A stretch of DNA of 64,000 bases from Limnomonas spitsbergensis (Eukaryota > Chlorophyta > Chlorophyceae > Chlamydomonadales). Both the position numbers and the translations under genes were made by a program. The notes under the pieces were generated by a model, which was not told the DNA's origin, made no database searches, and worked only from the letters and a program-made list of their open reading frames with translations. The stretch is from contig JAYJMM010000028.1 of the NCBI GenBank assembly GCA_037349105.1, positions 372,001 to 436,000 on the forward strand, written 5' to 3'. Of the stretch, positions 21,401-34,800 are shown piece by piece. The stretch's first letter is position 1. Every line of letters begins with the position of its first letter.

Positions 21401-24400
21401 TGCGCACTACCCTAGTGCTTCTGGCCAGTTTGCTTGCGCACCACCCTAGTGCTTCTGGCCAGCTTGCTTGCGCACCACCCTAGTGCTTCTGGCCAGCTTG
21501 CTTGCGCACCACCCTAGTGCTTCTGGCCAGCTTGCTTGCGCACCACCCTAGTGCGTATGGCCAGCTTGCTTGCGCACCACCCTAGTGCTCCTGGCCAGTT
21601 TGCTTGCGCACCACCCTATTGCTTCTGGCCAGCTTGCTTGCGCACCACCATAGTGCTTCTGGCCAGCTTGCTTGCGCACCACCTTAGTGCTTCTGGCCAG
21701 CTTGCTTGCGCACCACCCTAGTGCTTCTGGCCAGCTTGCTTGCGCACCAGCCTAGTGCTTCTGGCCAGCTTGCTTGCGCACCACCCTAGTGCTTCTGGCC
21801 AGCTTGCATGCGCACCACCCTAGTGTTTCTGGCCAGCTTGCTTGCGCACCACCCTAGTGCTTCTGACCAGCTTGCTTGCGCACCAGCCTAGTGCTTCTGG
21901 CCAGTTTACTTGCGCACCACCCTAGTGCTTCAGGCCAGCTTGCTTGCGCACCAGCCTAGTGCTTCTGGCCAGCTTGCTTGCGCACCACCCTAGTGCTTCT
22001 GGCCAGTTTGCTTGCGCACCACCCTAGTGCTTCTGGCCAGCTTGCTTGCGCACCACCCTAGTGCTTCTGGCTAGTTTGCTTGCGCACCACCCTAGTGCTT
22101 CTGGCCAGTTTGCTTGCGCACTAGCCTAGTATGGCTGGCCAACTTGCTTGCGCACCAGCCTAGTGTTGTTGGCCAGGTTGCTTGTGCACCAGCCTAGTAT
22201 TGCTGGCCTACTTGCTTGCGCACCACCCTAGTATTGCTGTCCAGCTTGCTTGCGCACCACTCAGTACTGTTGGCATACTTGAATGTGCACCAGCCTAGTA
22301 TGGTTGGTCTGTTTGCTTGCGCACCAGCCTTGTGCTTCTGGCCAGCTTGCTTGCGCACCACCCTAGTGCTTCTGGCCAGCTTGCTTGCGCACCACCCTAG
22401 TGCTTCTGGCCAGCTTGCTTGCGCACCACCCTAGTGCTTTTGGCCAGTTTGCTTGCGCACCACCCTAGTGCGTCTGGCCAGCTTGCTTGCGCACCACCCT
22501 AGTGATTCTGGCCAGCTTGCTTGCGCACCACCCTAGTGCTTCTGGCCAGTTTGCTTGCGCACCACCCTAGTGCTTCTGGCCAGCTTGCTTGCGCACCACC
22601 CTAGTGCTTCTGGCCAGCTTGCTTGCGCACCACCCTAGTGCTTCTGGCCAGCTTGCTTGCGCACCACCCTAGTGCTTATGGCCAGCTTGCTTGCGTACCA
22701 CCCTAGTGCTTCTGGCCAGTTTGCTTGCGCACCACCCTAGTGCTTCTGGCCAGCTTGCTTGCGCACCAGCCTAGTGCTTATGGCCAGCTTGCTTGCGCAC
22801 CACCCTAGTGCTTCTGGCCAGCTTGCTTGCGCACCACCCTAGTGCTTCTGGCCAGCTTGCTTGCGCACCACCCTAGTGCGTATGGCCAGCTTGCTTGCGC
22901 ACCACCCTAGTGCTTATGGCCAGCTTGCTTGCGCACCACCCTATTGCTTCTGGCCAGCTTGCTTGCGCACCACCCTAGTGCTTCTGGCCAGTTTGCTTGC
23001 GCACCACCCTAGTGCTTCTGGCCAGCTTGCTTGCGCACCAGCCTAGTGCTTCTAGCCAGTTTGCTTGCGCTCCACCCTAGTGCTTCTGGCCAGCTTGCTT
23101 GCGCACCACCCTAGTGCTTCTGGCCAGCTTGCTTGCGCACCACCCTAGTGCTTCTGGCCAGTTTGCTCGCGCACCACCCTAGTGCTTCTGGCCAGTTTGC
23201 TTGCGCACCACCCTATTGCTTCTGGCCAGCTTGCTTGCGCACCACCCTAGTGCTTCTGGCAAGCTTGATTGCGCACCACCCTAGTGCTGCTGGCCAGTTT
23301 GCTTGCGCACCACCCTAGTGCGTCTGGCCAGCTTGCTTGCGCACCACCCTAGTGATTCTGGCAAGCTTGCTTGCGCACCACCCTAGTGCTTCTGGCCAGT
23401 TTGCTTGCGCACCACCCTAGTGCTTCTGGCCAGCTTGCTTGCGCACCACCCTAGTGCTTCTGGCCAGTTTGCTTGCGCACCACCCTAGTGCTTCTGGCCA
23501 GCTTGCTTGCGCACCACCCTAGTGCTTCTGGCCAGCTTGCTTGCGCACCATCCTAGTGCTTATGGCCAGCTTGCTTGCGCACCACCCTAGTGCTTCTGGC
23601 CAGCTTGCTTGCGCACCACCCTAGTGCTTCTGGCCAGCTTGCTTGCGCACCACCCTAGTGCGTATGGCCAGCTTGCTTGCGCACCACCCTAGTGCTTATG
23701 GCCAGCTTGCTTGCGCACCACCCTATTGCTTCTGGCCAGCTTGCTTGCGCACCACCCTAGAGCTTCTGGCCAGCTTGCTTGCGCACCACCCTAGTGCTTC
23801 TGGTCAGCTTGCTTGCGCACCACCCTAGTGCTTCTGGCCAGCTTGCTTGCGCACCAGCCTAGTGCTTCTAGCCAGTTTGCTTGCGCTCCACCCTAGTGCT
23901 TCTGGCCAGCTTGCTTCCGCACCACCCTAGTGCTTCTGGCCAGCTTGCTTGCGCACCACCCTAGTGCTTCTGGCCAGTTTGCTCGCGCACCACCCTAGTG
24001 CTTCTGGCCAGTTTGCTTGCGCACCACCCTATTGCTTCTGGCCAGCTTGCTTGCGCACCACCCTAGTGCTTCTGGCAAGCTTGATTGCGCACCACCCTAG
24101 TGCTGCTGGCCAGTTTGCTTGCGCACCACCCTAGTGCGTCTGGCCAGCTTGCTTGCGCACCACCCTAGTGATTCTGGCAAGCTTGCTTGCGCACCACCCT
24201 AGTGCTTCTGGCCAGTTTGCTTGCGCACCACCCTAGTGCTTCTGGCCAGCTTGCTTGCGCACCACCCTAGTGCTTCTGGCCAGTTTGCTTGCGCACCACC
24301 CTAGTGCTTCTGGCCAGCTTGCTTGCGCACCACCCTAGTGCTTCTGGCCAGCTTGCTTGCGCACCAACCTAGTGCTTATGGCCAGCTTGCTTGCGCACCA

Positions 24401-27111
24401 CCCTAGTGCTTCTGGCCAGTTTGCTTGCGCACCACCATAGTGCCTCTGGCCAGCTTGCTTGCGCACCAGCCTAGTGCTTCTGGCCAGCTTGCTTGCGCAC
24501 TACCCTAGTGCTTCTGGCCAGTTTGCTTGCGCACCACCCTAGTGCTTCTGGCCAGCTTGCTTGCGCACCACCCTAGTGCTTCTGGCCAGCTTGCTTGCGC
24601 ACCACCCTAGTGCTTCTGGCCAGCTTGCTTGCGCACCACCCTAGTGCGTATGGCCAGCTTGCTTGCGCACCACCCTAGTGCTCCTGGCCAGTTTGCTTGC
24701 GCACCACCCTATTGCTTCTGGCCAGCTTGCTTGCGCACCACCATAGTGCTTCTGGCCAGCTTGCTTGCGCACCACCCTAGTGCTTCTGGCCAGCTTGCTT
24801 GCGCACCACCCTAGTGCTTCTGGCCAGCTTGCTTGCGCACCAGCCTAGTGCTTCTGGCCAGCTTGCTTGCGCACCACCCTAGTGCTTCTGGCCAGCTTGC
24901 ATGCGCACCACCCTAGTGTTTCTGGCCAGCTTGCTTGCGCACCACCCTAGTGCTTCTGACCAGCTTGCTTGCGCACCAGCCTAGTGCTTCTGGCCAGTTT
25001 ACTTGCGCACCACCCTAGTGCTTCAGGCCAGCTTGCTTGCGCACCAGCCTAGTGCTTCTGGCCAGCTTGCTTGCGCACCACCCTAGTGCTTCTGGCCAGT
25101 TTGCTTGCGCACCACCCTAGTGCTTCTGGCCAGCTTGCCTGCGCACCACCCTAGTGCTTCTGGCTAGTTTGCTTGCGCACCACCCTAGTGCTTCTGGCCA
25201 GTTTGCTTGCGCACTAGCCTAGTATGGCTGGCCAACTTGCTTGCGCACCAGCCTAGTGTTGTTGGCCAGGTTGCTTGTGCACCAGCCTAGTATTGCTGGC
25301 CTACTTGCTTGCGCACCACCCTAGTATTGCTGTCCAGCTTGCTTGCGCACCACTCAGTACTGTTGGCATACTTGAATGTGCACCAGCCTAGTATGGTTGG
25401 TCTGTTTGCTTGCGCACCAGCCTTGTGCTTCTGGCCAGCTTGCTTGCGCACCACCCTAGTGCTTCTGGCCAGCTTGCTTGCGCACCACCCTAGTGCTTCT
25501 GGCCAGCTTGCTTGCGCACCACCCTAGTGCTTTTGGCCAGTTTGCTTGCGCACCACCCTAGTGCGTCTGGCCAGCTTGCTTGCGCACCACCCTAGTGATT
25601 CTGGCCAGCTTGCTTGCGCACCACCCTAGTGCTTCTGGCCAGTTTGCTTGCGCACCACCCTAGTGCTTCTGGCCAGCTTGCTTGCGCACCACCCTAGTGC
25701 TTCTGGCCAGCTTGCTTGCGCACCACCCTAGTGCTTCTGGCCAGCTTGCTTGCGCACCACCCTAGTGCTTATGGCCAGCTTGCTTGCGTACCACCCCAGT
25801 GCTTCTGGCCAGTTTGCTTGCGCACCACCCTAGTGCTTCTGGCCAGCTTGCTTGCGCACCAGCCTAGTGCTTATGGCCAGCTTGCTTGCGCACCACCCTA
25901 GTGCTTCTGGCCAGCTTGCTTGCGCACCACCCTAGTGCTTCTGGCCAGCTTGCTTGCGCACCACCCTAGTGCGTATGGCCAGCTTGCTTGCGCACCACCC
26001 TAGTGCTTATGGCCAGCTTGCTTGCGCACCACCCTATTGCTTCTGGCCAGCTTGCTTGCGCACCACCCTAGTGCTTCTGGCCAGTTTGCTTGCGCACCAC
26101 CCTAGTGCTTCTGGCCAGCTTGCTTGCGCACCAGCCTAGTGCTTCTAGCCAGTTTGCTTGCGCTCCACCCTAGTGCTTCTGGCCAGCTTGCTTGCGCACC
26201 ACCCTAGTGCTTCTGGCCAGCTTGCTTGCGCACCACCCTAGTGCTTCTGGCCAGTTTGCTCGCGCACCACCCTAGTGCTTCTGGCCAGTTTGCTTGCGCA
26301 CCACCCTATTGCTTCTGGCCAGCTTGCTTGCGCACCACCCTAGTGCTTCTGGCAAGCTTGATTGCGCACCACCCTAGTGCTGCTGGCCAGTTTGCTTGCG
26401 CACCACCCTAGTGCGTCTGGCCAGCTTGCTTGCGCACCACCCTAGTGATTCTGGCAAGCTTGCTTGCGCACCACCCTAGTGCTTCTGGCCAGTTTGCTTG
26501 CGCACCACCCTAGTGCTTCTGGCCAGCTTGCTTGCGCACCACCCTAGTGCTTCTGGCCAGTTTGCTTGCGCACCACCCTAGTGCTTCTGGCCAGCTTGCT
26601 TGCGCACCACCCTAGTGCTTCTGGCCAGCTTGCTTGCGCACCAACCTAGTGCTTATGGCCAGCTTGCTTGCGCACCACCCTAGTGCTTCTGGCCAGTTTG
26701 CTTGCGCACCACCATAGTGCCTCTGGCCAGCTTGCTTGCGCACCAGCCTAGTGCTTCTGGCCAGCTTGCTTGCGCACTACCCTAGTGCTTCTGGCCAGCT
26801 TGCTTGCACACCACCCCAGTGCTTCTGGCCAGCTTGCTTGCGCACCACCCTAGTGCTTCTGGCCAGCTTGCTTGCGCACCACCCTAGTGCTTCTGGCCAG
26901 CTTGCTTGCGCACCACCCTAGTGCTTCTGGCCAGCTTGCTTGCGCACCACCCTAGTGCTTCTGGCCAGCTTGCTTGCGCACCACCCCAGTGCTTCTGGCC
27001 AGCTTGCATGCGCACCACCCTAGTGTTTCTGGCCAGCTTGCTTGCGCACCACCCTAGTGCTTCTGGCCAGTTTGCTTGCGCACCACCCTAGTGCTTCTGG
27101 CCAGCTTGCTT
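15404..27111 (+). repeat. 34-bp satellite array A, second block (forward orientation)
   Basis: Continuation of the array after the retrotransposon, about 344 monomers. It begins with the right target-site copy TCTGG. Variant order shows block duplications: about 2816-5000 matches about 15996-18180 at a constant offset of 13,180. Four 33-mer markers split it into higher-order units. The block stops in mid-monomer at 27111, where the sequence flips strand. No gene is visible. Confidence 0.96.
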
Positions 27112-30100
27112 CAGAAGCACTAGGGTGGTGCGCTTGCAAGCTGGCCAGAAGCACTAGGGTGGTGCGCAAGCAAGCTGGCCAGAAGCACTAGGGTGGTGCG
27201 CAAGCAAGCTGGCCAGAAGCACTAGGGTGGTGCGCAAGCAAGCTGGCCAGAAGCACTGGGGTGGTGTGCAAGCAAGCTGGCCAGAAGCAATAGGGTGGTG
27301 CGCATTCAAGCTGGCCAGAAGCAATAGGGTGGTGCGCAAGCAAACTGACCAGAAGCACTAGGGTGGTGCGCAAGCAAGCTGGCCAAAAGCACTAGGGTGG
27401 TGCGCAAGCAAGCTGGCCAGAAGCAATAGGGTGGTGCGCATGCAAGCTGGCTAGAAGCACTAGGGTGGTGCGCAAGCAAACTGGCCAGAAGCACTAGGGT
27501 GGTGCGCAAGCAAGCTGGCCAGAAGCACTAGGGTGGTGCGCAAGCAAGCTGGCCAGAAGCAATAGGGTGGTGCGCATGCAAGCTGGCCAGAAGCACTAGG
27601 GTGGTGCGCAAGCAAGCTGGCCAGAAGCACTAGGGTGGTGCGCAAGCAAGCTGGCCAGAAGCACTAGGGTGGTGCGCAAGCAAGCTGGCCAGAAGCACTA
27701 GGGTGGTGCGCAAGCAAGCTGGCCAGAAGCACTAGGGTGGTGCGCAAGCAAGCTGGCCAGAAGCACTAGGGTGGTGCGCAAGCAGGCTGGTCAGAAGCAC
27801 TAGGGTGGTGCGCAAGCAAGCTGGCCAGAAGCACTATGGTGGTGCGCAAGCAAGCTGGCCAGAAGCACTAGGGTGGTGCGCAAGCAAGCTGGCCAGAAGC
27901 ACTAGGGTGGTGCGCAAGGAAGCTGGCCAGAAGCACTAGGGTGGTGCGCAAGCAAACTGGCCAGAAGCACTAGGGTGGTGCGCAAGCAAGCTGGCCAGAA
28001 GCACTAGGGTGGTGCGCAAGCAAGCTGGCCAGAAGCACTAGGGTGGTGCGCAAGCAAGCTGGCCAGAAGCAATAGGGTGGTGCGCATGCAAGCTGGCCAG
28101 AAGCACTAGGCTGGTGCGCAAGCAAGCTGGCCAGAAGCACTAGGGTGGTGCGCAAGCAAGCTGGCCAGAAGCACTAAGGTGGTGCGCAAGCAAGCTGGCC
28201 AGAAGCACTAGGGTGGTGCGCAAGCAAGCTGGCTAGAATCACTAGGGTGGTGCGCAAGCAAACTGGCCAGAAGCACTAGGGTGGTGCGCAAGCAAGCTGG
28301 CCAGAAGCACTAGGCTGGTGCGCAAGCAAGCTGGCCAGAAGCACTAGGGTGGTGCGCAAGCAAGCTGGCCAGAAGCACTAGGGTGGTGCGCAAGCAAGCT
28401 GGCCAGAAGCACTAGGGTGGTGCGCAAGCAAACTGGCCAGAAGCACTAGGGTGGTGCGCAAGCAAGCTGGCCAGAAGCACTAGGGTGGTGCGCAAGCAAG
28501 CTGGCCAGAAACACTAGGGTGGAGCGCAAGCAAACTGGCCAGAAGCACTAGGGTGGTGCGCAAGCAAGCTGGCCAGAAGCACTAGGGTGGTGCGCAATCA
28601 AGCTGGCCAGAAGCACTAAGGTGGTGCGCAAGCAAACTGGCCAGAAGCACTAGGGTGGTGCGCAAGCAAGCTGGCTAGAATCACTAGGGTGGTGCGCAAG
28701 CAAACTGGCCAGAAGCACTAGGGTGGTGCGCAAGCAAGCTGGCCAGAAGCACTAGGCTGGTGCGCAAGCAAGCTGGCCAGAAGCACTAGGGTGGTGCGCA
28801 AGCAAGCTGGCCAGAAGCACTAGGGTGGTGCGCAAGCAAGCTGGCCAGAAGCACTAGGGTGGTGCGCAAGCAAACTGGCCAGAAGCACTAGGGTGGTGCG
28901 CAAGCAAGCTGGCCAGAAGCACTAGGGTGGTGCGCAAGCAAGCTGGCCAGAAACACTAGGGTGGAGCGCAAGCAAACTGGCCAGAAGCACTAGGGTGGTG
29001 CGCAAGCAAGCTGGCCAGAAGCACTAGGGTGGTGCGCAAGCAAACTGGCCAGAAGCAATAGGGTGGTGCGCAAGCAAGCTGGCCAGAAGCACTAGGGTGG
29101 TGCGCAAGCAAGCTGGCCAGAAGCACTAGGGTGGTGCGCTTGCAAGCTGGCCAGAAGCACTAGGGTGGTGCGCAAGCAAGCTGGCCAGAAGCACTAGGGT
29201 GGTGCGCACGCAAGCTGGCCAGAAGCACTAGGGTGGTGCGCAAGCAAGCTGGCCAGAAGCACTGGGGTGGTGTGCAAGCAAGCTGGCCAGAAGCAATAGG
29301 GTGGTGCGCATTCAAGCTGGCCAGAAGCACTAGGGTGGTGCGCAAGCAAACTGACCAGAAGCACTAGGGTGGTGCGCAAGCAAGCTGGCCAAAAGCACTA
29401 GGGTGGTGCGCAAGCAAGCTGGCCAGAAGCACTAGGGTGGTGCGCATGCAAGCTGGCTAGAAGCACTAGGGTGGTGCGCAAGCAAACTGGCCAGAAGCAC
29501 TAGGGTGGTGCGCAAGCAAGCTGGCCAGAAGCACTAGGGTGGTGCGCAAGCAAGCTGGCCAGAAGCAATAGGGTGGTGCGCATGCAAGCTGGCCAGAAGC
29601 ACTAGGGTGGTGCGCAAGCAAGCTGGCCAGAAGCACTAGGGTGGTGCGCAAGCAAGCTGGCCAGAAGCACTAGGGTGGTGCGCAAGCAAGCTGGCCAGAA
29701 GCACTAGGGTGGTGCGCAAGCAAGCTGGCCAGAAGCACTAGGGTGGTGCGCAAGCAAGCTGGCCAGAAGCACTAGGGTGGTGCGCAAGCAGGCTGGTCAG
29801 AAGCACTAGGGTGGTGCGCAAGCAAGCTGGCCAGAAGCACTATGGTGGTGCGCAAGCAAGCTGGCCAGAAGCTCTAGGGTGGTGCGCAAGCAAGCTGGCC
29901 AGAAGCACTAGGGTGGTGCGCAAGGAAGCTGGCCAGAAGCACTAGGGTGGTGCGCAAGCAAACTGGCCAGAAGCAATAGGGTGGTGCGCAAGCAAGCTGG
30001 CCAGAAGCACTAGGGTGGTGCGCAAGCAAGCTGGCCAGAAACACTAGGGTGGTGCGCTTGCAAGCTGGCTAGAAGCACTAGGGTGGTGCGCAAGCAAGCT

Positions 30101-31849
30101 GGCCAGAAGCACTAGGCTGGTGCGCAAGCAAGCTGGCCAGAAGCACTAGGGTGGTGCGCAAGCAAGCTGGCCAGAAGCACTAGGGTGGTGCGCACGCAAG
30201 CTGGCCAGAAGCACTAGGGTAGTGCGCAAGCAAGCTGGCCAGAAGCACTGGGGTGGTGTGCAAGCAAGCTGGCCAGAAGCAATAGGGTGGTGCGCATTCA
30301 AGCTGGCCAGAAGCAATAGGGTGGTGCGCAAGCAAACTGACCAGAAGCACTAGGGTGGTGCGCAAGCAAGCTGGCCAAAAGCACTAGGGTGGTGCGCAAG
30401 CAAGCTGGCCTGAAGCACTAGGGTGGTGCGCAAGCAAGCTGGCCAGAAGCACTGGGGTGGTGTGCAAGCAAGCTGGCCAGAAGCAATAGGGTGGTGCGCA
30501 TGCAAGCTGGCCAGAAGCAATAGGGTGGTGCGCAAGCAACCTGGCCAGAAGCACTAGGGTGGTGCGCAAGCAAGCTGGCCAAAAGCACTAGGGTGGTGCG
30601 CAAGCAAGCTGGCCAGAAGCACTAGGGTGGTGCGCATGCAAGCTGGCTAGAAGCACTAGGATGGTGCGCAAGCAAACTGGCCAGAAGCACTAGGGTGGTG
30701 CGCAAGTAAGCTGGCCAGAAGCACTAGGGTGGTGCGCAAGCAAGCTGACCAGAAGCAATAGGGTGGTGCGCATGCAAGCTGGCCAGAAGCACTAGGGTGG
30801 TGCGCAAGCAAGCTGGCCAGAAGCACTAGGGTGGTGCGCAAGCAAGCTGGCCAGAAGCACTAGGGTGGTGCGCAAGCAAGCTGGCCAGAAGCACTAGGGT
30901 GGTGCACAAGCAAGCTGGCCATAAGCACTAGGGTGGTGCGCAAGCAAGCTGGCCAGAAGCACTAGGGTGGTGCGCAAGCAGGCTGGTCAGAAGCACTAGG
31001 GTGGTGCGCAAGCAAGCTGGCCAGAAGCACTATGGTGGTGCGCAAGCAAGCTGGCCAGAAGCACTAGGGTGGTGCGCAAGCAAGCTGGCCAGAAACACTA
31101 GGGTGGTGCGCAAGCAAGCTGGCCAGAAGCACTTGGGTGGTGCGCATGCAAGCTGGCCAGAAGCACTAGGCTGGTGCGCAAGCAAGCTGGCCAGAAGCAC
31201 TAGGGTGGTGCGCAAGCAAGCTGGCCAGAAGCACTAGGGTGGTGCGCAAGCAAGCTGGCCAGAAGCACTAGGGTGGTGCGCAAGCAAGCTGGCCAGAAGC
31301 ACTAGGGTGGTGCGCAATCAAGCTGGCCAGAAACACTAGGGTGGTGCGCAAGCAAGCTGGCCAGAAGCACTAGGGTGGTGCGCAAGCAGGCTGGTCAGAA
31401 GCACTAAGGTGGTGCGCAAGCAAGCTGGCCATAAGCACTAGGGTGGTGCGCATGCAAGCTGGCCAGAAGCACTAGGCTGGTGCGCATGCAAGCTGGCCAG
31501 AAGCACTAGGGTGGTGCGCAAGCAAGCTGGCCAGAAGCACTAAGGTGGTGCGCAAGTACACTGGCCAGAAGCACTAGGGTGGTGCGCAAGCAAGCTGGCC
31601 AAACGCACTAGGGTGGTGCGCAAGCAAGCTGGCCAGAAGCACTAGGGTGGTGCGCATGCAAGCTGGCCAGAAGCACTAGGGGTGGTGCGCAAGCAAACTG
31701 GCCAGAAGCACTAGGGTGGTGCGCAAGCAAGCTGGCCAGGAGCACTAGGGTGGTGCGCAAGCAAGCTGGCCAGAAGCACTAGGGTGGTGCGCAAGCAAGC
31801 TGGCCAGAAGCACTAGGGTGGTGCGCAAGCAAGCTGGCCAGAAGCACTA
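27112..31849 (-). repeat. 34-bp satellite array A, inverted block
   Basis: About 139 monomers of the same satellite on the opposite strand (the + strand reads GCACTAGGGTGGTGCGCAAG). It starts abruptly after CTTGCTT at 27111 and ends at 31849, where array B begins. It shares variant types with the forward block (CTATTG, the ACACCACCCCAG form) but lacks the 33-bp marker. Internal repetition is visible, with the same variant cluster near 27154, 29160 and 30146. Confidence 0.95.
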
Positions 31850-34800
31850 CTAGGGATACCGACAAGGGTGGGCGCAGCAGAGGAGGAGGGCAGGGATACA
31901 AGGGTGGGCGCAGCATAGGAGGAGGGCAGCGATACAAGGGTGGGCGCAGCAGCGGAGGAGGGCAGGGATACAAGGGTGGGCGCAGCATAGGAGGAAGGCA
32001 TGGATATAAGGGTGGGCGCAGCAGAGGAGGAGGGCAGGGATACAAGGGTGGGCGCAACAGAGGAGGAGGGCAGGGATACAAGGGTGGGCGCAACAGAGGA
32101 GGAGGGCAGGGATACAAGGGTGGGCGCTGCAGAGGAGTAGGGCAGGGATACAAGGGTGGGCGCAACAGAGGAGGAGGGCATGGATACAAGGGTGGGCGCA
32201 GCAGAGGAGGAGGGCAGGGATACAAGGGTGGGCGCAGCAGAGGAGGAGGGCAGGGATACAAGGGTGGGCGCAGCAGAGGAGGAGGGCAGGGATACAAGGG
32301 TGGGCGCAACAGAGGAGGAGGGCAGGGATACAAGGGTGGGCGCAACAGAGGAGGAGGGCAGGGATACAAGGGTGGGCGCAACAGAGGAGGAGGGCAGGGA
32401 TGCAAGGGTTGACGCAGCAGAGGAGGAGGGCAGGGATACAAGGGTGGGCGCAACAGAGGAGGAGGGCAGGGATACAAGGGTGGGCGCAACAGAGGAGGAG
32501 GGCAGGGATACAAGGGTGGGCGCAACAGAGGAGGAGGGCAGGGATACAAGGGTGGGCGCAACAGAGGAGGAGGGCAGGGATGCAAGGGTGGGCGCAACAG
32601 AGGAGGAGGGCAGGGATACAAGGGTGGGCGCAACAGAGGAGGAGGGCAGGGATACAAGGGTGGGCGCAACAGAGGAGGAGGGCAGGGATACAAGGGTGGG
32701 CGCAACAGAGGAGGAGGGCAGGGATGCAAGGGTGGGCGCAGCAGAGGAGGAGGGCAGGGATACAAGGGTGGGCGCAGCAGAGGAGAAGGACAGGGATACA
32801 AGGGTGGGCGCTGCAGAGGAGGAGGGCAGGGATACAAGGGTTGGCGCAACAGAGGAGTAGGGCAGGGATACAAGGGTGGGCGCAGCAGAGGAGGAGGGCA
32901 GGGATACAAGGGTGGGCGCAACAGAGGAGGAGGGCAGGGATACAAGGGTGGGCGCAACAGAGGAGTAGGGCAGGGATACAAGGGTGGGCGCAGCAGAGGA
33001 GGAGGGCAGGGATACAAGGGTGGGCGCAACAGAGAAGGGGGGCAGGGATACAAGGGTGGGCGCAGCAGAGGAGGAGGGCAGGGATACAAGGGTGGGCGCA
33101 GCAGAGGAGGAGGGCAGGGATACAAGGGTGGGCGCAGCAGAGGAGTAGGGCAGGGATACAAGAGTGGGCGCAGCAGAGGAGTAGGGCAGGGATACAAGGG
33201 TGGGCGCAGCAGAGGAGTAGGGCAGGGATACAAGGGTGGGCGTAGTATAGGAGGAGGGCAGGGATACAAGGGTGGGCGCAGCAGAGGAGGAGGGCAGGGA
33301 TACAAGGGTGGGCGCAGCAGAGGACGAGGGCAGGGATACAAGGGTGGGCGCAGCATAGGAGGAGGGCAAGGATACAAGGGTGGGCGCAAGAGAGGAGGAG
33401 GGCAGGGATACAAGGGTGGGCGCAGCATAGGAGGAGGGCAAGGATACAAGGGTGGGCGCAAGAGAGGAGTAGGGCAGGGATACAAGGGTGGGCGCAGGAG
33501 AGGAGGAGGGCAGGGATACAAGGGTGGGCGCAGCAGAGGAGGAGGGCAGGGATACAAGGGTGGGCGCAGCAGAGAAGGGGGGCAGGGATACAAGGGTGGG
33601 CGCAACAGAGGAGGAGGGCAGGGATACAAGGATGGGCGCAGCAGAGAAGGGGGGCAGGGATACAAGGGTGGGCGCAACAGAGGAGTAGGGCAGGGATACA
33701 AGGGTGGGCGCAGCAGAGGAGTAGGGCAGGGATACAAGGGTGGGCGCAACAGAGGAGGAGGGCAGGGATACAAGGGTGGGCGCAGCAGAGGGATAGGGCA
33801 GGGATACAAGGGTGGGCGCAGCAGAGAAGGGGGGCAGGGATACAAGGGTGGGCGCAGCAGAGGAGGAGGGCAGGGATACAAGGGTGGGCGCAGCAGAGGA
33901 GTAGGGCAGGGATACAAGGGTGGGCGCAGCAGAGGAGGATGGCAGGGATACAAGGGTGGGCGCAACAGAGGAGGAGGGCAGGGATACAAGGGTGGGTACA
34001 GCAGAGGAGGGCAGGGATACAAGGGTGGGCGCAACAGAGGAGGAGGGCAGGGATACAAGGGTGGGCGCAGCAGAGGAGGGCAGGGATACAAGGGTGGGCG
34101 CAGCAGAGGAGGGCAGGGATACAAGGGTGGGCGCAGCAGAGGAGGGCAGGGGTACAATGGTGGGCGCAGCAGAGGAGTAGGGCAGGGATACAAGGGTGGG
34201 CGCAGCAGAGGAGTAGGGCAGGGATACAAGGGTGGGCGCAGCAGAAGAGTAGGGCAGGGATACAAGGGTGGGCGCAGCAGAGGAGGGCAGGGATACAAGG
34301 GTGAGCGCAACAGAGAAGGGGGCAGGGATACAAGGGTGGGCGCAGCAGAGGAGGGCAGGGATACAAGGGTGGGCGCAGGAGAGGAGTAGGGCAGGGATAC
34401 AAGGGTGGGCGCAGCAGAGGAGGAGGGCAGGGATACAAGGGTGGGCGCAGCAGAGGAGGGCAGGGGTACAAGGGTGGGCGCAGCAGAGGAGGAGGGCTGG
34501 GATACAAGGGTGGGCGCAACAGAGGAGGGCAGGGCTACAAGGGTGGGCGCAGCAGAGAAGTAGGTCAGGGATACAAGGGTGGGCGCAGCAGAGGAGGAGG
34601 GCAGGGATACAAGGGTGGGCGCAGCAGAGGAGGAGGGCTGGGATACAAGGGTGGGCGCAGCAGAGGAGGAGGGCAGGGATACAAGGGTGGGCGCAGCAGA
34701 GGAGGAGGGCAGGGATACAAGGGTGGGCGCAACAGAGGAGGAGGGCAGGGATACAAGGGTGGGCGCAGCAGAGGAGGAGGGCAGGGATACAAGGGTGGGC

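Noticed and set aside
27112..31849. Telomere or centromere identity for the satellites
   Set aside because: No TTAGGG- or TTTAGGG-type repeats were seen, and nothing in the sequence alone proves centromere function.
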